A DNA stretch of 64,000 bases from Flavonifractor sp. An82 (GCF_002159265.1 NZ_NFHG01000001.1:62001-126000), one strand, 5' to 3'; positions 7,742-16,457 are shown, numbered from the stretch's first letter. Translations and numbers: made by a program. The notes: generated from the letters alone by a model not told the origin.

Positions 7742-8518
7742 TTACGCTACCAGAAGCTGAGAGAGTGCGCTCGTAGCTCCGCGACCGGGGAAAGTCGTGT
7801 ATGCTTCCGCCATCACATCGTCAAACGAACGGTTTCTCACGATCTCCTTTGCGACGCGAACCATCTTTTCAGCATCTCCAACATAGGAGAGGAGACGGCA
7901 CAGAGACCGCAGAGAGACGCTGCTATAACCACCCTTGGTATAATGCCACCCGATCTCATCGATCGTCTTCAGGATGGAGATAACGGCATCTCGACCATAG
8001 GTGGCATAGATTCGAGTAAGTGCGTTGATAGCAGAGCAACAACCAGGACCGTGTCTGCGACTGCTGGTGAGCGTCACATCGAGATCCTTGCAGATCTCAA
8101 AGATATCCTTTGCGTATCCGTATCCGGCCTCTGCCTTAGCGCGAAGACGCTGCAGAACCGTCAGGACACGGACATTTTCCATCTGGTCTGCGAAGTAGTC
8201 GGCTTCTTCCTCATAGGTCATCTCGAAAATGACGCAGGTGAGGTCTCTCTTTCCAATCAGCTTGGCCGCTGCCATACGATGCTGGCCATCAACTACATAA
8301 AAAGCGCCGTCCCGGAAAGAAACGATCAGAGGATCGCACTTGCGGTTGTCCCAGTTCTGTGCGATGGTCTTGACGGTGGAACCTTCCTGCCGCTGATAAT
8401 CAGCAAGTTGCAGGAGCTCAATGGGAATCTGGGCGATGAGCTTACCGTCGTAGTTCTTGGCGTTGCTCATAACGGCGGCACAAGCGGTAGTGTTGATAGA
8501 GCTGATGATGGCGTTCAT
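7742..8518 (-). CDS. ParB/sulfiredoxin-like domain protein
   Basis: A 258-aa protein with a ParB/Srx-type fold in its first half: the stretch around VVDGQHRMAAAKLIG (about residues 73-87) matches the family signature, preceded by an IPIELLQLADYQRQ segment. The C-terminal half is helical and may bind DNA or RNA. The family includes DNA partition proteins, nucleases and NTP-using phage proteins. There is no ParA neighbour, so a partition role is not supported. The ATG follows TTAAGGAGG. Confidence 0.7.
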   Translation of the reverse strand: MNAIISSINTTACAAVMSNAKNYDGKLIAQIPIELLQLADYQRQEGSTVKTIAQNWDNRKCDPLIVSFRDGAFYVVDGQHRMAAAKLIGKRDLTCVIFEMTYEEEADYFADQMENVRVLTVLQRLRAKAEAGYGYAKDIFEICKDLDVTLTSSRRHGPGCCSAINALTRIYATYGRDAVISILKTIDEIGWHYTKGGYSSVSLRSLCRLLSYVGDAEKMVRVAKEIVRNRSFDDVMAEAYTTFPGRGATSALSQLLVA

Positions 8519-8542
8519 GTGTAAATCCTCCTTAAATATGTA

Positions 8543-8562
8543 AAGCGCCCTAATGGGCGCTT
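8543..8562. other. Intergenic GC hairpin
   Basis: AAGCGCCC and GGGCGCTT form an eight-pair perfect stem with a four-base loop, between the 213-aa gene and the ribosome binding site of the ParB-like gene. The leftward transcript follows it with a weak T-rich stretch, so partial termination is possible. Confidence 0.55.
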
Positions 8563-8580
8563 CTTAACTGTAGTATTATG

Positions 8581-9222
8581 TTATTTGGATGCGATCTTAT
8601 ATCCAGGCAGAAGCATCCCGTTGACCTTGAAGCAATCGGCATACTCCTTCGGAATTTCTGGATAAATCTCAGCAAAAAGATGCTGATAAGCCCTGATTCT
8701 TCCTGCAAGATATTTATCCAGTCCTTCCATTGTCGTAAATACTTTCCGGTCCTGCCCAGCAATCTTCATTTGCATGGAAGACCTCGGAGCATTGGTATAA
8801 ATACTCCAGCGCAAAGTCCACGAATATGGAACAACTCTCTGAAGCTGACTGTTGTATCTGGTGTTTTCAGAAATGGAGTAGGACATCTGATACACAGCAT
8901 TGCTGATTATGTACCGATATCCATCATCTACCCACTGGTTCGACGTGTGCTTAGATGCCGGAGTTTTCAGATACTCAATTGCTTTGTCATATAAGAGTGT
9001 CACTCCAGCTTGCTGTTCCCATTTTTCCGCCAGACTTTTCAGTTGGATGAACACTTCCCGCTCCGCCTCCACACTTTTTTCTCTGGAGGCGACCAGATCT
9101 TGGAGCGGGGCAGAAAGAAGATCTTCAACATTGCTTTCTTGTTCGTTTTCATAGATGATATGCTCCACACGAATCGAACTCGCAGGTTTCAATTCATCTC
9201 GATCATATGCATGGTATGTCAT
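8581..9222 (-). CDS. Hypothetical coiled-coil 213-aa protein
   Basis: Unrecognised. Residues about 35-75 are highly charged and probably form a coiled coil (SREKSVEAEREVFIQLKSLA). The rest is mixed and Tyr-rich. The ATG follows AAGGAGGG. No membrane segment or catalytic motif. Neighbours give no strong clue. Confidence 0.55.
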   Translation of the reverse strand: MTYHAYDRDELKPASSIRVEHIIYENEQESNVEDLLSAPLQDLVASREKSVEAEREVFIQLKSLAEKWEQQAGVTLLYDKAIEYLKTPASKHTSNQWVDDGYRYIISNAVYQMSYSISENTRYNSQLQRVVPYSWTLRWSIYTNAPRSSMQMKIAGQDRKVFTTMEGLDKYLAGRIRAYQHLFAEIYPEIPKEYADCFKVNGMLLPGYKIASK

Positions 9223-9231
9223 AAACCCTCC

Positions 9232-9495
9232 TTATCTAATGTATTGACTGGGATCGGCTCCGGGAACATCCCAGCCGCACATACTACCTACCTCCATGGC
9301 TTGCCGCTGCCACATATTCACACCCAACTGTTCGTTCAGCTGGTCGGCCAGTTCCACATTCTTCTCTTTGTCACCAGTGTCCCATTCGGAAGGGTAGTAA
9401 CCAACCTCTCCACGTTTGATGCAGATGAGGTCTCCGGTAGTCAGAAGGGTGGAGAAGCACATCTCAGGAAGCCCAGGTGCGCATTTTTCTTTCAT
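9232..9495 (-). CDS. Hypothetical 87-aa protein
   Basis: Unrecognised soluble protein with an ATG after GAGGATGG. It contains four Cys spread over the length, which do not form an obvious ribbon. Ten bases separate it from the downstream leftward gene. Confidence 0.5.
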   Translation of the reverse strand: MKEKCAPGLPEMCFSTLLTTGDLICIKRGEVGYYPSEWDTGDKEKNVELADQLNEQLGVNMWQRQAMEVGSMCGWDVPGADPSQYIR

Positions 9496-9525
9496 AACAC
9501 CATCCTCACTTATAGGAAACTTATT

Positions 9526-10449
9526 TTACACGCCAACCAGAGAGCTCAGCTTGTCAAGCATCTTATGGCCGTCCATGATCCGACCCCAGTTGTTTTCCCG
9601 ATAGTTGGCCGTGTTGCGGAGCGGCTCAGAATGGGAAACCATATCGCTCATGGCGTTCACCACGCCCCAAGCAGTGTTCAGGAACTGAGCGATATCAGGC
9701 CGCCAGTAGCACACCATAAACTCATCCTTGGCTTTCTTTGCCATGGTCTTCTTTCTCTCGGAGTCATTCTCCTCGACCGGGAACATCTCGTTAAGGATCT
9801 TATCCAGTTCCTCGTCGTTGATGGTCTTATTGGCCAGCTTGTCGGCATAGTCCCCAAGACCATCCATGTAAGCGTCAGCAAGCTGTAGACACATACGAGC
9901 CTCCTGCATCTTCTGCTCGATGTTGCCCGTATGGCGAGCAGACCACTGACGCTTCGCGGTATTCAGGGCCAGATTCAGGGTGTTGTTACATACAACCCGA
10001 ATCGGAGTCATGCAAACCCGAATAGCTCCGGTTCCATCGTGCGTGTTGGAGAAACAGAGGTACGGCTCTACCGCATCGCCAGCAATCTTCCGCTCAGGCA
10101 TCTTTGCCAGCAACCAAATCTTCTTGCCGCCTCTCAGGCTTCCCGCAGTCTCATACCGAACATCTCCGCCGATCAGCTCGTCGGTAAAGCTGAAAGCATC
10201 TGCGTTCTGGACGATCTTGTAGGAATCGCTGACTACGCCGAGCACAGAACCGTCCGTGCTCCGGACATTCGCCTTGTAGTTCTCGATCTTGGAACCTCCG
10301 CACACCTGGATGTTCTTCTGCTGTACTTCCCAGTCAAGGCCAGCAAGACGAAGAGCATCCGCACTGGTAGGAGCCTCAGACACCTCAGTTCCCAGTCCGT
10401 GCCAGGGCTTCTCACGCACATACATCATAGTTTCCACATTAGCTGCCAT
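9526..10449 (-). CDS. DUF932 phage/plasmid-like protein
   Basis: A 307-aa member of DUF932 (phage/plasmid-like TIGR03299 family). The family opening PWHGLGTEV lies near residues 15-23, followed by the typical SYKIVQNADAFSF segment and the RVVCNNTLNLAL stretch near 150. The family is widespread on phages and plasmids and is highly expressed in several; its biochemical role is unknown. The ATG follows AAAGGAGG. Length is normal, with no truncation. Confidence 0.85.
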   Translation of the reverse strand: MAANVETMMYVREKPWHGLGTEVSEAPTSADALRLAGLDWEVQQKNIQVCGGSKIENYKANVRSTDGSVLGVVSDSYKIVQNADAFSFTDELIGGDVRYETAGSLRGGKKIWLLAKMPERKIAGDAVEPYLCFSNTHDGTGAIRVCMTPIRVVCNNTLNLALNTAKRQWSARHTGNIEQKMQEARMCLQLADAYMDGLGDYADKLANKTINDEELDKILNEMFPVEENDSERKKTMAKKAKDEFMVCYWRPDIAQFLNTAWGVVNAMSDMVSHSEPLRNTANYRENNWGRIMDGHKMLDKLSSLVGV

Positions 10450-10502
10450 TTTATTTTCCTCCTTTTTTATTTAATGGCTTTTATATCTTTCATAAGTCAA
10501 AA

Positions 10503-11003
10503 TTATTTTGTTGTGTGTCCCCTCAGACAATCACCACAGAATTCCCATACTTCGTGTTCTCCCTCCATGGCAATAAACCTGAAGGTAGCGTATGTAGGAT
10601 AATACTGGTCATCATCTGCACGGACGGAGTCACACGGCTCGCCAACTTGTGCAAGACTTGAGCTATAATAGGCAGGGGGGAGGAGGTCCATCAGATCCTG
10701 GACCACCTCACCATCAACCAAGTCAAACACAGCAAGCGCCCCGTATCCACGGAAGTCACCCTTAGTATAAACGTGCTTCCCTTTATGTGTTAACTCAACC
10801 GGAAATTGTTCCGGGAATGCCGCTTTCATGATATCTTCTTCGTGCTCCAAAAACATCTCCCAGAGCTCGTTGCGACGTTGCGCGAGCAGACGCCGCACTT
10901 CATCTCGAAGCGTGGTGGACTCCGGGTTGCAGTTCTGCGCCATAAGCACGAAGTCGTCATACGTGAGAGACGGAAGAAGCACCTCATGAATATCAAACGA
11001 CAT
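10503..11003 (-). CDS. Hypothetical 166-aa protein
   Basis: Unrecognised acidic soluble protein. The ATG follows GTAAGGAGGG. Helical N-terminal half with an Arg-rich stretch, then a beta-rich half ending in a Cys-x-x-Cys near the C-terminus (EFCGDCLRGH), possibly a half metal site. Confidence 0.55.
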   Translation of the reverse strand: MSFDIHEVLLPSLTYDDFVLMAQNCNPESTTLRDEVRRLLAQRRNELWEMFLEHEEDIMKAAFPEQFPVELTHKGKHVYTKGDFRGYGALAVFDLVDGEVVQDLMDLLPPAYYSSSLAQVGEPCDSVRADDDQYYPTYATFRFIAMEGEHEVWEFCGDCLRGHTTK

Positions 11004-11015
11004 AACAAACCCTCC

Positions 11016-11255
11016 TTACATTACAATCCCGGACGAGATAAGAGCCCCCTCAATATAAGCAATAAATGCTTTCTGAGTAGCAATATCCCACAGTCCTCCG
11101 TGATCCACTCCATTGATCCGCAAAATCTGAATCGAGCGGCCGTAGAATTTCAAGCCAACCTCATGCCCGTCAACCAACCGGAGATGGTTATACCATTCTC
11201 CTTTATGATTGCGCAAATGGTCACGAACCTCTTTGATGAATTCTTTACTGGTCAT
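11016..11255 (-). CDS. Hypothetical 79-aa protein
   Basis: Unrecognised small basic protein. The ATG at 11255 lies behind TTAGGAGAG and overlaps the end of the upstream gene (stop at 11245), so translation is probably coupled. An N-terminal helix is followed by short strands. Confidence 0.55.
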   Translation of the reverse strand: MTSKEFIKEVRDHLRNHKGEWYNHLRLVDGHEVGLKFYGRSIQILRINGVDHGGLWDIATQKAFIAYIEGALISSGIVM

Positions 11256-11814
11256 ATGTATCTCTCCTAATCACTCCATGCGTCCAAGCACCAGTTCTGG
11301 CACCAATACTAGGCACTCGCTCCAGCAAACATAATTTCATCCCATCCAGATAACGCTGGAAGTGCTTTGCTTGAAGTCCTTCCAGACGACCATCATCAGA
11401 CAAGTAGCCATCCTCATATGTATTGCCCTTTTGGAGGAGTTCGACCGCAAGAGACCATTCGTTGTCCTCTATGGCAATGTAAAACAGGCCGTTCTCCATG
11501 ATGACTCTGCGACAAAAGTCGCCATACCATCCGTTGCGAACCCAACGATATTTTTCCGTTCGCTGGAAACTAGGAAACATTCTGGTAAAACTGTCGATAA
11601 AGCATTCAAGAATGTCTCCTTCTTCTTCCGTGGTTCCGACCTCGTCATAAATCCATTTCCCGGTATTGATGTCCGCGCTTCCAAGTTCCTTTAACAATGT
11701 AGTCTCCGGCTCATCAGCGAAAGGATCGTCGCGACGGTATACATGAATGTCGTCGTTATCGATGTAGTAGAGCCCTTCGTATTTGCCAGAGACGCAAACA
11801 TTTCCACGTCCCAT
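11245..11814 (-). CDS. Hypothetical 189-aa protein
   Basis: Unrecognised acidic and aromatic protein with an ATG after AAAGG. No membrane segment and no known motif. It overlaps the next leftward gene by 11 bases, so the pair belongs to one transcription unit. Confidence 0.55.
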   Translation of the reverse strand: MGRGNVCVSGKYEGLYYIDNDDIHVYRRDDPFADEPETTLLKELGSADINTGKWIYDEVGTTEEEGDILECFIDSFTRMFPSFQRTEKYRWVRNGWYGDFCRRVIMENGLFYIAIEDNEWSLAVELLQKGNTYEDGYLSDDGRLEGLQAKHFQRYLDGMKLCLLERVPSIGARTGAWTHGVIRRDTYDQ

Positions 11815-11827
11815 AAATATTCCTTTC

Positions 11828-12073
11828 TCAGAATGACCTGTAGTCGCCTATGGAGTAAAACCCGGACTTGCCGTATTCCTGCACCAATTCCCGGAACAGG
11901 TCACAACAATCCCCGTACAGATCATCGTCCTGGGCAATGTCGTCAAAATCATCCACCGTGGCACAATCGGGCACCAGATAGATCCATCTTGCGTAGGCCT
12001 CCTCGTCGTTCATACTACACACCACAATGTGCATTGCCTTGATGAGTTGCATCCTGGATTCGTGAGTTCCCAT
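11828..12073 (-). CDS. Hypothetical very acidic 81-aa protein
   Basis: Unrecognised. The ATG at 12073 has an excellent AGGAGGTT site; a longer frame exists but overlaps the upstream gene. The middle is strongly acidic (VDDFDDIAQDDDLYGDCC), consistent with an acidic DNA-mimic or host-interaction protein, which is only inference. Confidence 0.55.
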   Translation of the reverse strand: MGTHESRMQLIKAMHIVVCSMNDEEAYARWIYLVPDCATVDDFDDIAQDDDLYGDCCDLFRELVQEYGKSGFYSIGDYRSF

Positions 12074-12084
12074 AATAACCTCCT

Positions 12085-12423
12085 TTACACGTCCAAAGCT
12101 TTGTGATGATAAATCCATGTGCCGCCGGGAACATTGAAGTGTTCGATCCCAACAGTGAATGTCCGGCCAGTGCAATCATAAAGAGAGTTCGAATAGATCC
12201 AGTTATCTTCTTCAAACTCTCTCCATGTATCTTCGCTGAAGTGGTAGGGGACAAAGCATTTCTCAGTCCAGCTATCTTCGTTTTGAAATGCTGTCCGCCA
12301 AACTGGTTCCTTATACTCCGGAGTCTTCGCTTTTGCCTGAGACAGAAAGCGTTTTCCCCACATCGGATCGACACCATAGAAAATGGCGTATACTTCCCAA
12401 TCCTTCCTTGATAAAATCTTCAT
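12085..12423 (-). CDS. Hypothetical Trp-rich 112-aa protein
   Basis: Unrecognised protein with eight Trp and many aromatic residues, starting at an ATG after AAAGGAG. Charged and soluble. Twelve bases separate it from the downstream gene; a GC hairpin at 12457-12482 lies just upstream of its leader. Confidence 0.55.
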   Translation of the reverse strand: MKILSRKDWEVYAIFYGVDPMWGKRFLSQAKAKTPEYKEPVWRTAFQNEDSWTEKCFVPYHFSEDTWREFEEDNWIYSNSLYDCTGRTFTVGIEHFNVPGGTWIYHHKALDV

Positions 12424-12456
12424 GATAAAAGTCTCCTTTTATTGTCTTAAATCTGG

Positions 12457-12482
12457 GGTGCGGCGTTTGAAGGCACGCCGCC
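12457..12482. other. Intergenic GC hairpin
   Basis: GCGGCGT and ACGCCGC form a seven-pair stem around a TTGAAGGC loop. The element at 15424-15450 has the same loop pattern and arrangement, suggesting a duplicated or dispersed RNA element. Confidence 0.5.
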
Positions 12483-12489
12483 CAGGGCC

Positions 12490-12678
12490 TTATTCTTCGG
12501 GAAGCTCCTCAAATTTCATATTCTCCATCCTTTCGAGCCACTCAATACCAGTTTCATACTCAATCCGGTTGATAGTTGATCCTCTATTGCCGTCTACAGA
12601 GTTTTCTTTGTTGAGAGTGTAAACAAGGCCTGGAGTAAAGTAATACCCGTCTCCTTTGATGCAACGAAAGCGTCTCAC
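12490..12678 (-). CDS. Single-module protein related to gene at 4671-5576
   Basis: A 62-aa protein consisting of one copy of the module repeated twice in the 301-aa protein at 4671-5576: FRCIKGDGYYFTPGLVYTL, then a Gly/Asn turn, then GIEWLERMENMKFEEL. It starts at a GTG that overlaps the upstream stop, behind GGTGGTGA. The two genes lie about 7 kb apart in the same array, so one probably arose from the other. Role unknown. Confidence 0.6.
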   Translation of the reverse strand: MRRFRCIKGDGYYFTPGLVYTLNKENSVDGNRGSTINRIEYETGIEWLERMENMKFEELPEE

Positions 12679-13610
12679 AGAGGATCACCACCTTCAAATT
12701 CAGATTGATAAAGGAGGAGAATAGAACTATCTCCCATCTCATAACGAAAATATTCCAGCTCCTCCGTAGTGTAATAGCTAAGAAGAGCAATGTATTCGCT
12801 TCTGATTTCTTCCGGAATGTCCGATAAGGAAATTGTGCCATCGAAATTCGTGGCAGAGTTTTTATAATCGTTCCACGACCAAACCGTTCTTTCGGCCTCA
12901 ATGTATTCAAAATGCGGCACATCGTCAGACAAAGACTCAGCAACAATGCCCACCACCTTTTCGATGGTGTTGTTCATGTGATCTATGTTGATGTACTCGT
13001 GCAAAGTATGGGCGTTGTAATACCCACAGGACAGATTGACTGCCGCCACACCAAGATCTGGAGCCACATAAGAGATATCGCTAAACGACCCGATGCTCGT
13101 TTTGAACCCTTTATCCACGATGTAGGATTCAAAATCCATGTTGTCACAGTCATAAAAGACTGCATCATTACTGCCCTTCCGGTCCAGTTCGATGATCATT
13201 TTGATGGAGCTAAGTTCCTCCGGAATATTGCCTTGGGCCAACCCTCTACAGAAAGCCAAGGCTCCATAACCACCGATTTCCTCGTCACATGTAAACAGGA
13301 GCCAAGGTTTTACGACGGATTGCTCATAGATCTCCAGAAGAGAAAACACGCCGCAACGATCATCGCCTCCAACTCCTTCGGGAGACATCAGAATCGTTCC
13401 GTACTTCGAATAGCAGATTGTTTCCACGGGTTTGTCATGAACTGTATCAAGGTGCGCTACGAGCAATACCGGAGCTTCCCCAGTGATAAGCAGATATTCC
13501 TTCTCGGCAATCGCAATATGCTCACTAAACAAGGTTTTGAGCATATCATACAACTGGTGTTGTGTCGCTCTGAGGATATCTTCAAAATGCAAGCGTCCAG
13601 AGTTCATCAT
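12675..13610 (-). CDS. M20/M28-like metallopeptidase
   Basis: A 311-aa zinc peptidase-like protein. The di-zinc motifs of the MH clan are recognisable: VAHLDTVH near residues 50-57, GVGGDDRCGV near 79-88, TCDEEIGGYGA near 107-117, an ELDRKGSNDAV stretch near 141, and a late His (NAHTLHEYI) near 200. Members act as aminopeptidases, carboxypeptidases or deacylases on small peptides. The ATG lies behind AGGAGG and overlaps the upstream gene. The C-terminal 70 residues are extra and acidic. The substrate in infection is unknown. Confidence 0.75.
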   Translation of the reverse strand: MMNSGRLHFEDILRATQHQLYDMLKTLFSEHIAIAEKEYLLITGEAPVLLVAHLDTVHDKPVETICYSKYGTILMSPEGVGGDDRCGVFSLLEIYEQSVVKPWLLFTCDEEIGGYGALAFCRGLAQGNIPEELSSIKMIIELDRKGSNDAVFYDCDNMDFESYIVDKGFKTSIGSFSDISYVAPDLGVAAVNLSCGYYNAHTLHEYINIDHMNNTIEKVVGIVAESLSDDVPHFEYIEAERTVWSWNDYKNSATNFDGTISLSDIPEEIRSEYIALLSYYTTEELEYFRYEMGDSSILLLYQSEFEGGDPL

Positions 13611-15186
13611 CAGAAACCTCCTGTTTGGTTAAAGTAAAAGTAGGTGCCTTATAGCCACAGACGGGGCATGCACCATCATTATGATCATGATACATCCCAC
13701 AAGACGGACACACCTTAAAGCGAGATGTATGCTCAGCACATACCCATTCGACACGGTCCCCAATGACTACACGAACCATCTGGTTTTTCATATGAAGGGT
13801 TCCACAGATTGCGCAGGTACGAGTGTGCCGCTCATGGCATTCTCTGCACAGATTCTGCCCATTGAGAACAACAATTTCGGACTGAAGATGCCACGTTCCG
13901 CAATATTGGCACTGAACATAGTGCTCTCTCAAGCAGTTGTTGCATACACGTATCCACTGACCGTTTGCATTCAACACCTCATACGCCTCTTCGCAACCTT
14001 CACCGCAAAGGTCACAATGATATGGCATAGGCATATGCTTATCGCAATACATATTGCTGTTGATAGGACCTCCGCACACAACACACAGTCCAGCTTCCCC
14101 AATGCACAACGGCTCAGGATGATCAGCGTCGCTTCGGATACTGATATGGCCATCAAACTCACCGTAGATCCAGTCCTGATATCCTCCAAAATCCCTATCA
14201 GCATAAACATAATCTTCATACTTGGAGGAATAAGACGGGCCAGTTGTCCAAAGATTATCTGCCCCCTCAAGGTCAGAAATTTCTCTCTGGATCAAATCCC
14301 TGTAAACGGACGACTCTTCCGCTGCTCCATAAACACCTCCAGAAGTGTTATACATACGACTCTGGAGAAGAAGTCCAGAACCGGGGCGATATGCAAAAAT
14401 CTGTCTGGAGGTTTTACGGTTATTGAGAAGTTCGGGGTTGTTGGGATCGTCTACCGTAAAGACGATAAAGCTCACCGCGTCTCTGGCATAGCCGCAACAA
14501 CCGTTATTGTAGCTATACTCAGTGGAGTTCAAAGAGTGGCAACTAGTCAAACACTTCCCCCGGACATCTTCTTTGGGATTGCTCATCGTGAGAAGGTGGG
14601 CCGGGTTGATGGACACAAACAGCTTGAAATCAATCTTCTTAGAATTGATTTCGTCAGCGAACATAGCAAATAGCCGCTGAAAATCACTTCCTGCTGTCTC
14701 ATCCGCTACGCCGAGCTCATTGCAGAATGCTCTAAAAACTCGGCTCACCTTCTTGCCGGGAGCATATGCTTTCGGCGCGAGAAATCTAATGGCCTGCAGA
14801 CCTCCAGCGTCGGATGCCTGCTCTTCACTCGACGAACAAAACCACGAAATTGCATCGCGCAACTGATACCAACGATCATCAAGATCAAATTCGCGGAATT
14901 TGTCATCCACAATGTCGCACGCAATGTGGTACGCCCGTTCATAATTAGGCTCTTTGGTGCGATTACCATTGATGACGATGGCATCAAGCTCAGGATGCCA
15001 TGCCGGCGACTTGCTAAACAGTTCGCGCAATCCCTGCTTTGCATAGCTGCTATCTTCCGCCAGCTTATGGATGAACTCATCCGTGATGTCCTCCAGAACG
15101 GTATGTTGCGTGGTGTGGCGGTCATAATCCGCAATCGCGTTCCGGATATTCTGCTCGGCCCGCGCAACAATCTCTTCCATACTCAT
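13582..15186 (-). CDS. Multi-zinc-ribbon protein
   Basis: A 534-aa protein with an unrecognised N-terminal domain (about 1-390) and a C-terminal string of five or six CxxC-type ribbons (about 395-510), for example CVVCGG, CDLCGEGCEE, CQYCGTWH, CAICGTLH and CPSCGMYH. Such strings often bind RNA, DNA or proteins. The N-terminal part has a GKCLTSCHSLNSTEYSY segment with clustered Cys and His. The ATG at 15186 follows AAGGAG. Longest gene of the leftward array; function unknown. Confidence 0.65.
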   Translation of the reverse strand: MSMEEIVARAEQNIRNAIADYDRHTTQHTVLEDITDEFIHKLAEDSSYAKQGLRELFSKSPAWHPELDAIVINGNRTKEPNYERAYHIACDIVDDKFREFDLDDRWYQLRDAISWFCSSSEEQASDAGGLQAIRFLAPKAYAPGKKVSRVFRAFCNELGVADETAGSDFQRLFAMFADEINSKKIDFKLFVSINPAHLLTMSNPKEDVRGKCLTSCHSLNSTEYSYNNGCCGYARDAVSFIVFTVDDPNNPELLNNRKTSRQIFAYRPGSGLLLQSRMYNTSGGVYGAAEESSVYRDLIQREISDLEGADNLWTTGPSYSSKYEDYVYADRDFGGYQDWIYGEFDGHISIRSDADHPEPLCIGEAGLCVVCGGPINSNMYCDKHMPMPYHCDLCGEGCEEAYEVLNANGQWIRVCNNCLREHYVQCQYCGTWHLQSEIVVLNGQNLCRECHERHTRTCAICGTLHMKNQMVRVVIGDRVEWVCAEHTSRFKVCPSCGMYHDHNDGACPVCGYKAPTFTLTKQEVSDDELWTLAF

Positions 15187-15202
15187 AAATACACACTCCT
15201 TT

Positions 15203-15391
15203 TTAATCCCAGTCGCGGGGATAGGGGACCTTAATGCTAGGCTGATCAACGACGGCCAAATCGAGGTCAGAAACCTGACCTCTGGAACAGAGCTCATCAA
15301 TCAGGCGGTCTGCGAAAGCCTCCATGCGCTCATAAAGAGCCGTACCAACGAAGCGGTTGCAGGGCATAGAATCACTGAGCGGGATAAACAT
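15203..15391 (-). CDS. Hypothetical 62-aa protein
   Basis: Unrecognised small acidic protein; the ATG follows CAAGGAGG. A central helix (YERMEAFADRLIDELCSRG) suggests a dimerising helical protein. It sits between two larger zinc-ribbon genes. Confidence 0.5.
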   Translation of the reverse strand: MFIPLSDSMPCNRFVGTALYERMEAFADRLIDELCSRGQVSDLDLAVVDQPSIKVPYPRDWD

Positions 15392-15423
15392 ATGTATTCC
15401 TCCTTGTTTTTTTATGTCTGGAA

Positions 15424-15450
15424 TGGGGCGTTTAAAGGCACACCCCTTAG
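15424..15450. other. Intergenic GC hairpin
   Basis: GGGGCGT faces ACACCCC with one mismatch around a TTAAAGGC loop. Arrangement and loop match the element at 12457-12482. Lies between the 145-aa and 62-aa genes. Confidence 0.45.
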
Positions 15451-15456
15451 AGCCTA

Positions 15457-15894
15457 TTACTCGTTTGCTTCGGAATCTTGCGCCGCTTCAGCCGCCTGCG
15501 TGGCCTCCCACTCCTTGCGCCAACGCTCGGATTCCTCATAGTCATGCTTGCGGCGGATAGTCATAGACGTATCGAGTTTTTCGAGCATTTCCCTCTGGGC
15601 ATTGCTGGTCTTGACGAGAGCATACAGAGCGGATTCATAGATGTACTGCCCGTTCTCGTCGGTGGCATAACCGCCATTGTCGGTGTGGACGTGGAACTTA
15701 ACCGGGATAACGTCCGGGAGAGCGCATCCCTGTCTGTATTTAGTGGCTTCGACAAGCAGGGCGTCCGCTTCCGCTTCGTCAAGGTCACAACGCTCGATGA
15801 CCTGGACGCTCCGGTGAGAATCCTCACACCGAACAGCCGCATTCCAGTCATCATACTGGGCTCCACACTTCTCACAAACATAAATCTGCTTCAT
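15457..15894 (-). CDS. Zinc-finger N-terminal 145-aa protein
   Basis: Begins MKQIYVCEKCGAQYDDWNAA, a CxxC knuckle followed by Cys and His (RCEDSH) near residues 25-30, giving a C2-CH zinc finger. The middle is beta-rich and the C-terminus is a charged helix ending acidic. The ATG at 15894 follows AAAGGAGG. Probably nucleic-acid or protein binding. Confidence 0.6.
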   Translation of the reverse strand: MKQIYVCEKCGAQYDDWNAAVRCEDSHRSVQVIERCDLDEAEADALLVEATKYRQGCALPDVIPVKFHVHTDNGGYATDENGQYIYESALYALVKTSNAQREMLEKLDTSMTIRRKHDYEESERWRKEWEATQAAEAAQDSEANE

Positions 15895-15938
15895 GTTGTC
15901 CTCCTTTGTTGTATCACAAAATTTATCGGTGTTAAACG

Positions 15939-16070
15939 TCAATGGACAAGGATATCCATCCAGTTGGGGAGTGCGCACGCAACCACAAAAACCCCGATAA
16001 GGACGATGGCTGCATAGATGGTGTCGCGGGTTTTGGCCGCCTGACGACGCTGTTCTCTCGTCTTAGACAT
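15939..16070 (-). CDS. Small single-span membrane protein
   Basis: A 43-aa protein: a basic N-terminus (about 16 residues with seven Arg/Lys) followed by one hydrophobic segment (IYAAIVLIGVFVVACALP) and a short tail. This predicts an inner-membrane peptide with its N-terminus inside. The ATG at 16070 has an AGGAGG site. It may act on the host envelope or anchor a partner. Confidence 0.6.
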   Translation of the reverse strand: MSKTREQRRQAAKTRDTIYAAIVLIGVFVVACALPNWMDILVH

Positions 16071-16086
16071 AAGATTTTCCTCCTGT

Positions 16087-16401
16087 TTAATCGAAAAGAT
16101 TGATAACTGTTTCTGTTTCAACATCTTTTGTCTCATCCAGAAAATCGTCATCGGATTTTTGAATCTGAACAACCTCACCGTTATGCATGGTGACATACAC
16201 AGAATCGTCGCAATCCACACCGTACTGGTCTTTGTTTACGACAATGGCATATCCGGCGTCTGTCCCAATGACAGCCCAATGATCGGCGGAGCTGTCTATG
16301 GCTGCGTCGTACACATATCCTTTTTGGATATGGGGAGCGTTGCAGGCGCAAGCGGAACAAACCACCATCAAAACCGCGAAAAAGCAAATCATTTTCTTCA
16401 T
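16087..16401 (-). CDS. Secreted protein or lipoprotein
   Basis: A 104-aa protein with a signal peptide: basic start (MKKM), hydrophobic core (ICFFAVLMVVCSACAC) and a cluster of Cys that could serve as a lipobox. The mature part is acidic and beta-rich. ATG 16401 is chosen because GAGGTGA lies six bases upstream. Directly upstream, within 25 bases, lie two tandem leftward terminators, so its expression is probably controlled by read-through. Exported phage lipoproteins can block superinfection; that role is only a possibility. Confidence 0.6.
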   Translation of the reverse strand: MKKMICFFAVLMVVCSACACNAPHIQKGYVYDAAIDSSADHWAVIGTDAGYAIVVNKDQYGVDCDDSVYVTMHNGEVVQIQKSDDDFLDETKDVETETVINLFD

Positions 16402-16421
16402 TGTTTTCACCTCATAGCTAT

Positions 16422-16448
16422 AAAAATAGCCCGCATTAACTGCGGGCT
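16422..16448 (-). terminator. Leftward terminator, proximal of a tandem pair
   Basis: AGCCCGCA and TGCGGGCT form an eight-pair stem followed, in the leftward direction, by TATTTTTAT. It ends about 20 bases before the ATG of the lipoprotein-like gene. Its partner at 16458-16485 shares the stem core and the T-run. Confidence 0.7.
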
Positions 16449-16457
16449 TATGGGCAT

